DNA of 64,000 nt from Isochrysis galbana (lineage: Eukaryota > Haptophyta > Isochrysidales > Isochrysidaceae). Below, piece by piece: positions 52,422-61,631 of the stretch. The stretch's first letter is position 1, and the number at the start of each line of letters is the position of its first letter. The stretch covers positions 3,812,106 through 3,876,105 of the forward strand of contig CM030933.1 of the NCBI GenBank assembly GCA_018136815.1, in the 5' to 3' direction. The notes under the pieces were generated by a model, which did not search any database, had not been told where the DNA came from, and saw only the letters and a program-made list of their open reading frames with translations. A program made the position numbers and the translations under genes.

Positions 52422-53092
52422 GGGACTGAAGTGCGCGGCGCGCGCAAAGGTAACATAGAGACGTACTTCTCGTTCGCCTTTCGCAAGCAAGCTGGACGTA
52501 GCAGGAAGAGGAACGAGTCGTGCGAGCAGCGCTTGCGCTCGGCGTCCAGTCGACAGGTGGCGGTGTCGAGCGAGTCGAACGAAACCAGCGAGCAGGAGCA
52601 CGAGACGAGAGAACGGAGGACCGTACCGATGCGCGCCGAGTCGTCACCATCGTGAGGAAGACGAGGGCGAGGAGAGAGCTGGAGGGTGAGCGAGGAGGGA
52701 GGAGGGAGGCAGGCAGTAGGAGCCGTCTCTCTCTGGTAGGTCGATGAGAGGGGGAGGAGGGGGACCCGGGGGAGGGGGCCCCGGGGGAGCGGAGAGACCC
52801 CAAGACCTATCGATTGTTTACGTTAGTGTTTTCGCAATATACGGTAATATTTTCCCCGGTCCCAGGGGTGCCCCCGCGGTTCCCGACCGCCTCTGCGTCC
52901 AGAGTCCCCCCGCGGAAAGAGTGAACGCACGGCGTGCACCTTCCTGGAAGTTGCTATGCGCACGCACGGCGCCCCGCGGGGGGGGGAGCCGATGTGCATA
53001 CGCACGGCGTGCACAATGATTGCAAGCAATCACACGTGCTGCGCAAACGAAACGTCTCGTATATGGCTACTTTACGTTAATGTGGGCCTTAG

Positions 53093-53320
53093 GGAAAAAA
53101 GTTTCTATGCGCACGCACGGCGCCCTCGCGAGGGGGAAGTCGATGCGCATACGCACGGCGTGCTCAATGATTGCAAGTAATCACATGTGATGCGTAAACG
53201 AAACATCTCGTATACGGCGACTTTATGTTAAAAAAAGTTTCTATGCACAGCTTTGTTTTGTACCACTATTGTTCATAACTAAAAAGAAAACAGATTGTGG
53301 TCCTCTTTTGACGGAACGCG
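53093..53320 (-). repeat. Family-H repeat and family-J motif
   Basis: AAAAAAGTTTCTATGCGCAC, GCACGGCGCCC, GCATACGCACGGCGTGC, ATTGCAAGTAATCACATG, GAAACATCTCGTATACGGC form one more family-H unit. CCTCTTTTGACGGAACGCGAC follows at 53299. Confidence 0.65.
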
Positions 53321-53334
53321 ACTTCCGTAGCCTT

Positions 53335-53690
53335 CATCGGCAACGGAGCCCCTACCCCGCGATGCGATGGGGGTGTGCGCGGTTGGTGCATGGCTCGTCC
53401 GGTGTATGTGGCTAGGGGCCCTAGCCAACAAGATGCTCTACAAGACTACAAGACTACAATGCTAAACGGTAAACGGGGGGGGGGAGAGACTCTGTCTTCA
53501 CCGATATTTAGAGCATCGTAGTTCATCTTGTACGCCAGCATCCCTAGCCACATATAAAGTCAGAGAGACTTTCCACCGGACGAGCCATGCACCGCTGACC
53601 GCCGCGCACACCCCCATCGCGGGGTAGGTGCTCTCGGTCCCTCTGCACTAGGGTTATATGTACTCACACAACAAGAAAACTCTGACTGAA
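53335..53690. repeat. Inverted pair of family-F repeats
   Basis: 53335-53460 (plus) and 53520-53690 (minus) face each other across 60 bases. Shared blocks are ACCCCGCGATG, GGGGGTGTGCGCGG, GCATGGCTCGTCCGGTG and TATGTGGCTAGGG. The right copy contains the longer end with CAACAAGAAAACTCTGAC. Confidence 0.7.
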
Positions 53691-54601
53691 GTAGTGGAGT
53701 AGTGGAGTTGCGGCTCGTGTTCCGAAGCGGCAACTGAGGACGATATAAAGTAACAAGACGTAAAGAGCGGAGAGACCAGAGGTTGAGAAGAGAGAGAGGC
53801 GGGCGGGCGGGGCGGCGCGCGGGGGTGGGGGGGGGGGAGGGGGCGCCTGCTTTCACCGAGGAAAAGGGCGCCCCCCGAAGCGAACCCGACCCTCAGACGA
53901 TGAGACGCTCTCTCTCTCTCTTTCTGCCTCTCTTTGTTCGGTCTCTCTCTCAAGTGTGCGTGTCTTCTCTCCCTACCTCTCTCCCCATTTTTGTATTTGC
54001 TCGTCTCCTCGGTTCGCTCGCCCTCAACCCCTCTCTCGTCGTGTTGCCAGCTTCGTCCTCAAATTTTCTGATCGCTCGTACTAGAGTATTGTTGTACTCT
54101 ACTCTTTTCTCTTTTTCTCTCTAGCACTATATCATTTTCGTCCCCATCCTCTCTCTCCTTTCTCTCCGGTAGATCCCGTGAAGGAAGCGCGGGAGAAAAG
54201 AGCAGCATCTGGGGAGAAAAAGAGACAGAAGAACCAAGGGAAACTGCCAAAAGAGAGAAATGAAAGGCGAGGAGAGAAAGAAGAGAGAGTGGGTGGAGGA
54301 GAGTGGCGCTGCTGCAGCGGCAGCAGAGAAGAGGGAAGAAGAGAGGGACCACGAGAGTCGAGGGAGCACCCTCCGCACACGTTAATCAAGAGCACAGATA
54401 CTCTAGTAGATTCGAGGTCGACGGCAAAGCGCCAGTCAGAGCGAGAGGCTGGGCTCCCTCCTCCGCCGCCCTCTCCATATCCCCCCCGCCCTCCGCTGGG
54501 CAGGGCCCCACGAACGGTGGACGGCCGGCCAGCTTGCAACGCCCTCTGAACGCGCACGCGAGAGAGTTAGAGCTCGACGCACGACACGGCCTCTCATCAC
54601 C
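53691..54601. other. 5' flank of the phosphatase gene, pyrimidine/purine-rich
   Basis: CTCTCTCTCTCTCTTT stretches (53905-54130) and GAGAGAAAGAAGAGAG stretches (54180-54360). These are probably promoter and 5' UTR. No TATA-like element can be defended. Confidence 0.4.
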
Positions 54602-57554
54602 ATGCCGCCCGCAGAACAGACCCACAACGTCTCCTTTCTCACTGATGTCGAGGGCAACTGGGAGTTCCTTGAGCGCTTCATCAACCTCTCTGATGCTCTG
54701 CAGCTGGAGGCGCCGCCCGATGAGAGCGGTGCCGCACAGATCACGCTGAACGATGGCTGGCAACTCGTTGTCGGCGGCGATCTCTGCGATAAGGGCGCTT
54801 TTGTCGGAGGCACTGTGCGCGTCGTGCGCTCGATCGTCGCGCTCAAGAAGAAATACCCTGACCGCGTCACCATCATCCTCGGCAATCGTGACATCAACAA
54901 GATGCGCTTCACCTCGGAGCTCTCGCTTGAGCAGCTCGATGATTCGCGCCTCGAGCGTGTGCCCGGGCCGTATTGGGTACCCGAGTCTAAGCGCGTCTCT
55001 CCCCTCATGTTTTTCCGTGGGCTTTCAGTCGAGAAGTTTGGGACGTCAGTCACGGATAGCATGACCAACCAGCAGATCGCGGCTAGCTTCAATACTATTA
55101 TCAATCGTCTGCGCTGGATGCTCAAGGAGACGATGGGTGCCGATGGAGAGCTTGAGCGTCGAAGGGCAGAGCTGGCACTGCTGCGCGGTGAGCGACGCAT
55201 CTCGAGCATTGAGAAGGAGGCGAGCGTACGGAACGTGGAGCGGAGCGCCAGCGGTTCTGGCGACGGCGACTTCGGCATAGCCGATGTGGAACTTGTTGCC
55301 TCATTCACCGACTGCGTACGTGAAGGTGGGTTCATGCGCGAGCTCTTCGAGCTCGGTCAGCTGGCGGTCATCATCGGCTCCACGCTGTTCGTGCACGGCG
55401 GTGTCGTCTCCCCAGGCGGTGTCGCCCTCGGCAAGGTACCAGACGTTGAGCGCGATATCGAGGATGTGCACGAATGGGTCAACGAGCTTAATCGATGGTA
55501 CCACTCGCAGCTTGAGGACTGGATCAAGCGGCCACACTGGGAGGACGACGAGAAGATCGACCTGTTTGGCTCTCGCGGTGGACACCAACTGATGGACTAT
55601 GTCGTACCGAGCCCACGACCGACCGTCGTGCTCGCCAAGCATCTGACGCCCTCCGGGATGCCCCAGCCGCTTGATGACGACCTGACGCGCCGACTCAACG
55701 CCTCTGGCATCTATCGAATTTGCGTCGGGCATACACCTCATGGTTCCTGCCCAACCGTCATTAAATGCCCCGGCGTGCTCATCAAACAGAGCTCAATAGA
55801 TGATGACCCTGCCTCATCCCCAGAATTATCCGCCATCACTCCGAAAAGCACCGCGAATGGCTCTTTCGCGCGGCGGCCGACAGTCGAGCATAGCGTACCT
55901 GCTCTAGAGATCATTATGGCAGACACCAGCTACTCCGATATGAAGGCGAGTCGCCCCGGGGGCGCGGACGCCCGTGCAGACGGCCGTTGGCCCTCCCTCC
56001 CTACAGCCCGCGAATAGCCGCGAGGCACGTCTTGCACCCATTCCTACTTGCCCGATGTCTCCTACCGCCACGACTCAGGCGAAAGACAATCGTGGCGAGT
56101 CTGTCTCCGAAGTGCAAATATTACCCGACGGTTGTGCGCGCATCCACGGGCGTATTGATGGCAAACGGGTGATCGACTACAAGCTCGGCCCGGTGCGTGC
56201 GCACATAAGGGCTGGTGCGCCACTGCCTCCCCTCGAAGAAGGGATGGATCTCATCGGCTTACAAGCACCGGTAGAAAAGCGCGAGCCAGCTACGCTTAAG
56301 AGCGTCAAAGGTGACGAAGCAGCTCTACTCTCACGCTTCGTCAAGGCTTGGTTGCCGGACAAGCAGGCTTACTTGCTGTGCTTTGTCGACGGCTTCAAGC
56401 ACTCGTTGAACGAAGTGTGCTCGGCAATCCCCCTCCCCCCCCTTTTCCCGGACACGCCGTGTGTTTGCGCCTCGGCATCACCCACCCGCCGAGTGCATCT
56501 TCGTTTTGATATGCATCTTGCCCTTCTCCACCTCCCTGGCTCTTCCAGGGGCCATTCTGTGCGTTTGAGCATGCCACCTTCCCTTGTGCGAAATCGGAGC
56601 CTCCTAACCACCACCTACACCCAGTTCACGCTGTGCTACGCTGTTGTGGCGTCAGGTGCCTCGAGAAGTCGCTCATGTGCTATTTGGCGAGACGAAGGGC
56701 GGCCTCCCAGCAGATGATGCAGAACGACAGCTAGCCATGCAGCGCTATTCGGACGGCTTAGCGTCCGAGTCCAGCTCAGCCATGGTCTCCTACCATTCAG
56801 TTGGCGATGAAGGATGCTCACATCTCGAAGAAGAAGACGCCTCCCATTTCACGAATTCATTGCTACAGGTACGGCGCGCCGTCGTTCGTCAATTTTGCTC
56901 TCAATGGCTTCTGTTGGATGGCTTTTCGTTATCTCTTCCACCCCCAACGATGCCACCGATCCCTGTTCGTTGCAGTTGCTCTTTTCAACCATGGACGCTA
57001 ACAACAATGGCGTCATCTCGCGCACTGAGCTGTCGCGCGCGCTCAAGGAGTTTCCTGAGATCCTCAAGCTGCTCGCGGGCACTGGCCAAGAGCCGCCCGA
57101 CGCATCAAAACTCATGCGCGAGATCGACACAGGTGGCAATGGTGATATCTCACGTCAGGAGCTCCGCGAGTACCTCTTCAACATCAAGAAGTTTGACCGG
57201 AAGCGAACGGTGCATCGCCGTATGGAAGAGCAAGCCGACCCAAAGACGATGCACAAATCCGTGCTTGACGTTGTCGGTCGCTCACACACTGCCGGCCCGC
57301 GTGTTATTGGCGACCACAACTTGCGCGGCGGGACAGGGAGTACCTTTCGCGCCGGAAGCGTGCCGCTGAACCTCTCTGACGACTACAAGCTGACGGAGAA
57401 GGAGGAATCAAGAAAAGTCGATGACGAATGTAGTTGTTGTGTGTGGTTCGTTGGCTTGTGCACGGGACATGGAGCCAAGGCCAAGCTGCGCAGCGTAGAG
57501 GAGGAGGCCTCGCCAGTAGCTGCGCCGAGCATAGCGTCACAGGAGCGAGTATGA
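54602..57554 (+). CDS. Calcineurin-like metallophosphatase with C-terminal EF-hands (four exons)
   Basis: Predicted calcium-regulated phosphoesterase of 823 residues. The exons are 54602-55945, 56079-56414, 56656-56868 and 56976-57554. Metallophosphatase motifs in order: TDVEGNWE (about 14-21), GGDLCDKG (58-65), GNRD (about 94-97, where most families have GNHD), VHGG (near 265) and GHTPHG (near 376). EF-hand loops DANNNGVISRTE (near 638) and DTGGNGDISRQE (near 681) have complete calcium ligands. Intron 1 appears to be GC-AG (AAG|GCGAGT ... CAG at 56078); introns 2 and 3 are GT-AG. All phases are 0. Catalytic domain plus EF-hands recalls PPEF phosphatases, but the motifs differ, so substrate and class are open. 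Confidence 0.87.
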
Positions 57555-58136
57555 CATGGTGGTGCGCGCTTCCTAATGCTACACATTCTCGATCTCTCGA
57601 AACGACGCGAACAGCTGCCCACCAAAGCTCTCTTGCGCCGACTCCAAGCATGTCGACCCGTTTGGCATGCACACCCTTGCCCTTGGGTATTAATGAAGAG
57701 GAACAGCATATTGTGAAGATGATGTTTGACCTAGCGGCAAAGATCCATTGGGATTGGCGCATTGGCGGTCGACCTTGGATTAACAAAGCCACCTTCCGAT
57801 GGAGAGCGGCTCTTTGTACCCCTGCTAACGCGGTCGCATTGTCAATATAGGTCGTGCGGTCTTCTCCTTGCAACCCGAGTCGCCCAAGTGTTTCTTCTTC
57901 TCCTCCTTGCAACGCGAGTCGCCCCGGTCCATGGATTCGGGATTGATCGGCATTGGTTGATGCACGTTAACATGTGTCGAGACTTTACGAGGCGAGTTTC
58001 CGGTGTAGAGCTCCATTGCGAGTTGAACTCTTATTTGTCTGTCCCTATTGCGCCTCGCCAGTGCCTATGTATCAGAAAAGTAGAGTCCGTAGATATGTGT
58101 GGGATGCATCAATCCTAATCACGCTTCTAGGTGCTA
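57555..58136. other. 3' flank of the phosphatase gene, nothing recognised
   Basis: A short duplicated phrase (CTCCTTGCAACCCGAGTCGCC and CTCCTTGCAACGCGAGTCGCC, differing by one base, near 57862 and 57903) is the only structure seen. Confidence 0.45.
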
Positions 58137-58440
58137 TCCCACAACCTACTTTTATAAGTGGGGGTCAATGGGGGCATCGCGCCCCCCTCACTCCATCGCG
58201 GACACCCGCCGGGGTGGGCGCGTACAATCAACCCCAGCCCCTGAACTCTGGCAGGGGCAAGGCACTCATCAATCTGGCCCAGACCCCGGGGCGGCAAGTG
58301 CCGTGTCCCTTTGACCTGCCGTCGGGCGCCCCCTTGCTGTCCGGCTGCTGCCGTTCCTGGCTTCCTTACTGGGCTTCCAGCCCTCATCAATGCGTTTTGC
58401 ATTGCGTTTTTGTGAAGTCGCGTTCCGTCAAAAGAGGGCC
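58137..58440 (+). mobile_element. Family-C retroposon ending in the ACGGAACGC motif
   Basis: It starts ACCTACTTTTATAAGTGGG, then GTCAATGGGGG, CGCGCCCCCC, CCCCTGAACTCTGGCAGGGG and the GC core. It ends GTCGCGTTCCGTCAAAAGAG near 58436. The order C body then GTCGCGTTCCGTCAA is also seen (inverted) at 60735-60417, so the motif is the C/J 3' side. Confidence 0.7.
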
Positions 58441-58570
58441 AGGTGATTTGTTTGTCATCCATATGTGCTTGTTTTCTTTTTGGGTAGCCACAATAATATT
58501 ATTATTACGAAGATGATGAGTACAAAGCTAATCACGCTCCCCCACTCTCAACACACGCGGTAACCCCCAG

Positions 58571-59137
58571 CTACGCGGGCTGAGTTTTCATCTTCTTCGT
58601 CTTTTTCTCACATCCCTCTTCCTCGATGTCGTTCTGCTGGCAGGCGACGATGTCGCTTGGCTGATCTTGGGTGGCGAGGTCCGTGACGCGTGCGAGGACG
58701 GCCTTCTTGTTCTCCATGTAGAGTTTGCTAGCTGCTCGGTGCACTTGCACCATGGGGTTCGTTTCAGCGTACGCGACCGCCGTGATGTATTCCATGCAGA
58801 GGTACGCGACGGCGGCCTCGTCTCCAATGTACTTGGTCTTTGGGATCCTATCGTACTCGTCGGAGTAGTCGCCGACGAGCATGAGCTTTGCCTTGCACCA
58901 ACGGCCCATGTATGGCTCGATGAGTGCCCACATCGACGGGTAGCGTTCCTTGGCCAGATCCACGCGAAAGTCTCCACATCCACGGCCCATGCCAAAGGCT
59001 GTGACGAGCAGCATCGCCAGGATGGCGCCGCTCATGCCCTCTTCCATGTGTTCGCAGAACCTGAAGGCTGGGCTGCGGATCTCCTCGTAGGTGCGGTGAC
59101 CGAGTCGCTTGGCGATGAAGAAAAAGTACTGGCCCAT
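58571..59137 (-). CDS. Small uncharacterised protein of the MGQY...LVGDY type
   Basis: 188 residues from ATG 59137. The start MGQYFFFIAKRLG, the middle helix (GAILAMLLVTAF), the segment PYMGRWCKAKLMLVGDYSD and the following YIGDEAAVAYLCMEYIT resemble a family of small proteins in protists and some other lineages that begin MGxY and contain GRW...L-VGDY; its function is unknown to me. The C-terminus is acidic then strongly basic (CEKKTKKMKTQPA). A family-B retroposon is inserted 14-30 bases before the start codon, so the promoter has probably been displaced. A diverged copy of the last codons is at 60229. Confidence 0.65.
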   Translation of the reverse strand: MGQYFFFIAKRLGHRTYEEIRSPAFRFCEHMEEGMSGAILAMLLVTAFGMGRGCGDFRVDLAKERYPSMWALIEPYMGRWCKAKLMLVGDYSDEYDRIPKTKYIGDEAAVAYLCMEYITAVAYAETNPMVQVHRAASKLYMENKKAVLARVTDLATQDQPSDIVACQQNDIEEEGCEKKTKKMKTQPA

Positions 59138-59166
59138 GGTGAAGGAGCGAGGCTTGTGGGGGAAGA

Positions 59167-59924
59167 AAAAAAAACCCTTCTAATATTCTTACCGCACTCG
59201 CGGCGAATGGAACCACTACCTACTACACGTAGCACGTAGCATACTTTCTACACCCCCACTCCCCCGGCCCTTCTCCCCCCGCCATCAGGCGGCTCCCCCC
59301 GTGCACTACTAGGGGGATAGGGGTGAAGGGCTTAGATATGGTCCGGTGGCCCGCGCCCCCCCCCCGGTGATCATTCCCCCCCTTCCTCCTGTATCTCCGA
59401 GTGGGCGGCCTACTCTGTCCCGACTTATCCTGTAAACAGGTGCGGGACTTACCTATTTTTCGGTGAGCGGAGCTCTCGCTCCGCCCACCCCCTTCTCCGC
59501 GCTCTCTCTCCCCTCTCCTGCGGCACGCGCGATGGCGCGCCTGCGGCAGGCCTGCAGCTGCCCCTGGCGAGCCCTGGAGGCTCATGGAGGCCAGCTCTGG
59601 GGGCAGAGGAGGCTGGGACTGGGCCCTGGTCTCCCCTGCCTCTCCCTCGCTGGCGCTCCTGAGCCTCTGGGGCCCCCAATCTGCACCTGTCTGCCTGTCG
59701 ACAGGGGGGGAGGGGGGGTTGGAGCGATGGGCTAGTCACGAGGGGCCAGGATGGGCGAATGGGGCGAGCCTGTGGGGAAGGGAGTGGGTCAGTAGGGCAG
59801 TGGCCTCCTGGCAAGCCATCAGGCGTGCCAGGAGGATGGGTAGTTCCTCCCCCATGGCAGGGGAGGAGTGGAGAGAGGGGGGGGCTCGTGCCCCCCCATG
59901 GGGCAACCAAGTATAAACTTAGTT
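59167..59924 (-). mobile_element. Complete family-B retroposon, 758 bp, 16-bp TSD
   Basis: The target duplications GGCTTGTGGGGGAAGA (59151-59166) and GGCTGGTGGGGGAAGA (59925-59940) differ at one base. Sense is minus. The 5' hairpin and CCCCATGGGGGGGCACGAG start at 59924; the 3' end is GCGGTAAGAATATTAGAAGG plus a T-run at 59167. This is the reference copy for the family. It has no coding capacity, so it is a SINE-like passenger. Confidence 0.92.
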
Positions 59925-59989
59925 GGCTGGTGGGGGAAGAGGAGAGTGAAGCGGGGTGTAGGTGGTGGATGTCTGGGAGGAAGACTCTG

Positions 59990-60090
59990 GATTTTCGCCA
60001 GATGCGTGTGCACGCCGTGCGCATGATGAGTGGCAATCACATGCGCGGGGATCCCGTGCGTGGAAAGTTTCCGCGGGTTTCGTCAAGCGC
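59990..60090. repeat. Family-H-like palindromic fragment
   Basis: GTGTGCACGCCGTGCGCATG, AGTGGCAATCACATGCGCGG and GATCCCGTGCGTGG resemble 51397-51570 in part, including the inverse of GATTGCCACTCATCATGC at 51551. Confidence 0.5.
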
Positions 60091-60099
60091 ACGCCGGGT

Positions 60100-60224
60100 C
60101 ATCCTAGCGCGGTCGCTTCGGCGACAGCGGCGTGTCCATGAAGCTTTCGTCCATCGCGGCGAGGGCAGCGGCGGCGAGGGAGGGCGGCGGCGCGCGCTCC
60201 ATGACCCTATCAGTTTACTGATAG
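60100..60224 (-). mobile_element. Family-D (LINE 5' end) fragment
   Basis: GCGGTCGCTTCGGCGACAGC, GTGTCCAT, TCGTCCATCGCGGCGAGGGC, GCGCGCGCTCCATGACCC and the CTATCAG-TTTA-CTGATAG hairpin end the block at 60224, as at 42384. Confidence 0.75.
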
Positions 60225-60228
60225 TTCC

Positions 60229-60301
60229 TAACGACATTGACAACGAGGATCGAGGAGGAGGGGTGTGAGAAAAAGACGAAGAAGATGAAAACTCAGCCTG
60301 C
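60229..60301 (+). pseudogene. Diverged duplicate of the 3' end of the 58571-59137 gene
   Basis: AACGACATTGACAACGAGGA and GTGAGAAAAAGACGAAGAAG then ATGAAAACTCAGCC parallel the last 60 bases of that gene (which reads AACGACATCGAGGAAGAGG and ends at its stop). Small indels break the frame. The fragment begins where the family-D insertion ends. Confidence 0.65.
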
Positions 60302-60416
60302 TTAGGGTGTGTCCGCTTAGTGTTTTCGTACATAACGTTAGCTGCTATGCGCACGCGCCGCGTCCTTGTGCATGTACTAACATAACAATCTGAGTGAAAA
60401 CAAAACTATCACATGG

Positions 60417-60737
60417 CCCTCTTTTGACGGAACGCGACTTTCCCTCGCTCGCCTCGTTGGCCCTGGGTGCCCTCCTGGCGCCTGGCGGCCTCAGTGGTCT
60501 GTGGCTCAGTGGTGAGGGGGGGGTCAGTACGAGCAAGGGCCCGTGCAGGCGAGTGCGTGCAGCGCGCGACGCGCGCTCGGCGAAGGTCTGGGCCAGAGTG
60601 GTGTCAGCTCGGCCCCTGCCAGCAGGCAGGGGATGGCAGGTTGAGTGTGCAGGCAGGCCCACCCAGGGGGTGTCTGCGATGGAGAGAGGGGGGCGCGAGG
60701 CCCCCATTGGCCTCCTACTTATGAAAGTAGTTGGCTT
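60417..60737 (-). mobile_element. Family-C retroposon with ACGGAACGC end
   Basis: Sense minus: ACTACTTTCATAAGTAGGAG then GCCAATGGGGGCCTCGCGCC near 60735, core, then GTCGCGTTCCGTCAAAAGAG at about 60417-60438. Beyond it the AACATAACA...CTGAGTGAAAACAAAAC flank is shared with 14200. Confidence 0.7.
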
Positions 60738-60789
60738 GGCACTAGAAAGCTGGCAAAAGACAAGACTTTCTATCCGTATGTCGATCAAA

Positions 60790-60813
60790 AAACATCTGAA
60801 GATTCTGGGCTAA
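60790..60813 (-). mobile_element. 24-bp LINE tail micro-insertion with 18-bp TSD
   Basis: The target duplications ATCCGTATGTCGATCAAA (60772-60789) and ATCCGTATGACGATCAAA (60814-60831) differ at one base. Between them is only AACATCTGAAGATTCTGGGC plus TTAA-type bases, the last part of the LINE 3' end. Confidence 0.8.
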
Positions 60814-60833
60814 ATCCGTATGACGATCAAAGT

Positions 60834-61283
60834 CAGTGATGGTGCATTAGTTCATCAGCTGACACCAACTTCGAGGCTGACACTGATATCATAGCTGATA
60901 TAAGCTGATGGACCTCATCAGCTGATATCACCTCAAAGGCCCTGAGCGAGCAGAATATCAACTGATATCAGTGGCTTGTGTATTTGCTGCAGATCTAAAT
61001 ACGACAAAACGTCCTCTTCTAAGCAATTTGTGAGCGTCAAGTGGCTCAGGTGACAGCGCGTGGGCGAGGCGCAGCGCGGAGAACCAGTTCGACTCCCGTC
61101 CAACCTCAGTAAAACTCAACTTTTTTGCACTTTTTTTTTGGATGTAGAAAGTAAAGGGGACTGGGTGTTTTGTTTTCTCCCCGCTCCAAGCTGCTGACAA
61201 CTGATAACTGATATCAGTTATCAGCTCGAGGTGAGCTGATACTGATGTAAAAAACTGATATTAGTACTGATGCACCATCACTG
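60834..61283. mobile_element. hAT-like MITE, 450 bp, 8-bp TSD
   Basis: The ends CAGTGATGGTGCATTAGT and (inverse) CAGTGATGGTGCATCAGT match over 18 bases with one difference. The flanks are ATCAAAGT on both sides (60826-60833 and 61284-61291). CAGTG ends plus an 8-bp duplication are the hAT pattern. Subterminal CTGATATCAG units are repeated inside. No transposase is present. Confidence 0.88.
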
Positions 61284-61318
61284 ATCAAAGTAGTGAGACG
61301 TACTCCTATACAACTTAT

Positions 61319-61618
61319 CGGGAGCGCTCAAACCGCGCACCGACACGACTTCACCGCTAGACCCCGAGGAAGGTCACCGTGAAACCTCACCAGCAACTCC
61401 GAATGAACGGCATTGTATCCAATAAGCCTGCCCCGAACCCGCACTCCAAACAAGACTCATGGTAGCGCACCAGAGTCGGACCCCAGAAACCGAAGACAAA
61501 GGAATGAAGGGGGGAAAGGGAGGAGGTGGGGAGAGGGGATGTAAGGGCGGTGTCGTGGCAGTGACAGGGTAACCTAGGATTAGTAGGCGTGTAGCCCGGA
61601 AACTTCAGATTTTTTTTT
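61319..61618 (+). mobile_element. 5'-truncated LINE 3' UTR, 300 bp, 17-bp TSD
   Basis: The target duplication ACTCCTATACAACTTAT is at 61302-61318 and 61619-61635. Sense is plus and the 3' end is AACTTCAGA plus a T-run. The right duplication overlaps the stop codon of the F-box/SPRY gene, so the insertion lies immediately 3' of that coding region without breaking it. Confidence 0.92.
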
Positions 61619-61631
61619 ACTCCTATACAAC

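Larger units (their letters stand above)
51325..53088. mobile_element. 1.76-kb unit with about 200-bp terminal inverted repeats and one ORF
   Basis: The left arm 51325-51540 and right arm 52880-53088 are inverted copies: GGCCCACA, TACGTAAA, GCCATATA, GAGATGTTTCGTT, TTGCAATCA, GTGCACGCCGTGCGT, GTGCGTGCGCATAGCAACTT, CCAGGAAGGTGCACGCCGTG, TTCACTCTTT. The ORF 51792-52421 lies between them. No target duplication was found at the outer ends. Further family-H units lie outside (51225, 53093), so the arms could also be two inverted insertions of one repeat. Confidence 0.6.

Noticed and set aside
52252..52803. 183-codon minus-strand frame opposite the inverted-repeat ORF
   Set aside because: It is Arg/Ser-rich and of low complexity. 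The plus-strand frame has the better protein-like pattern.
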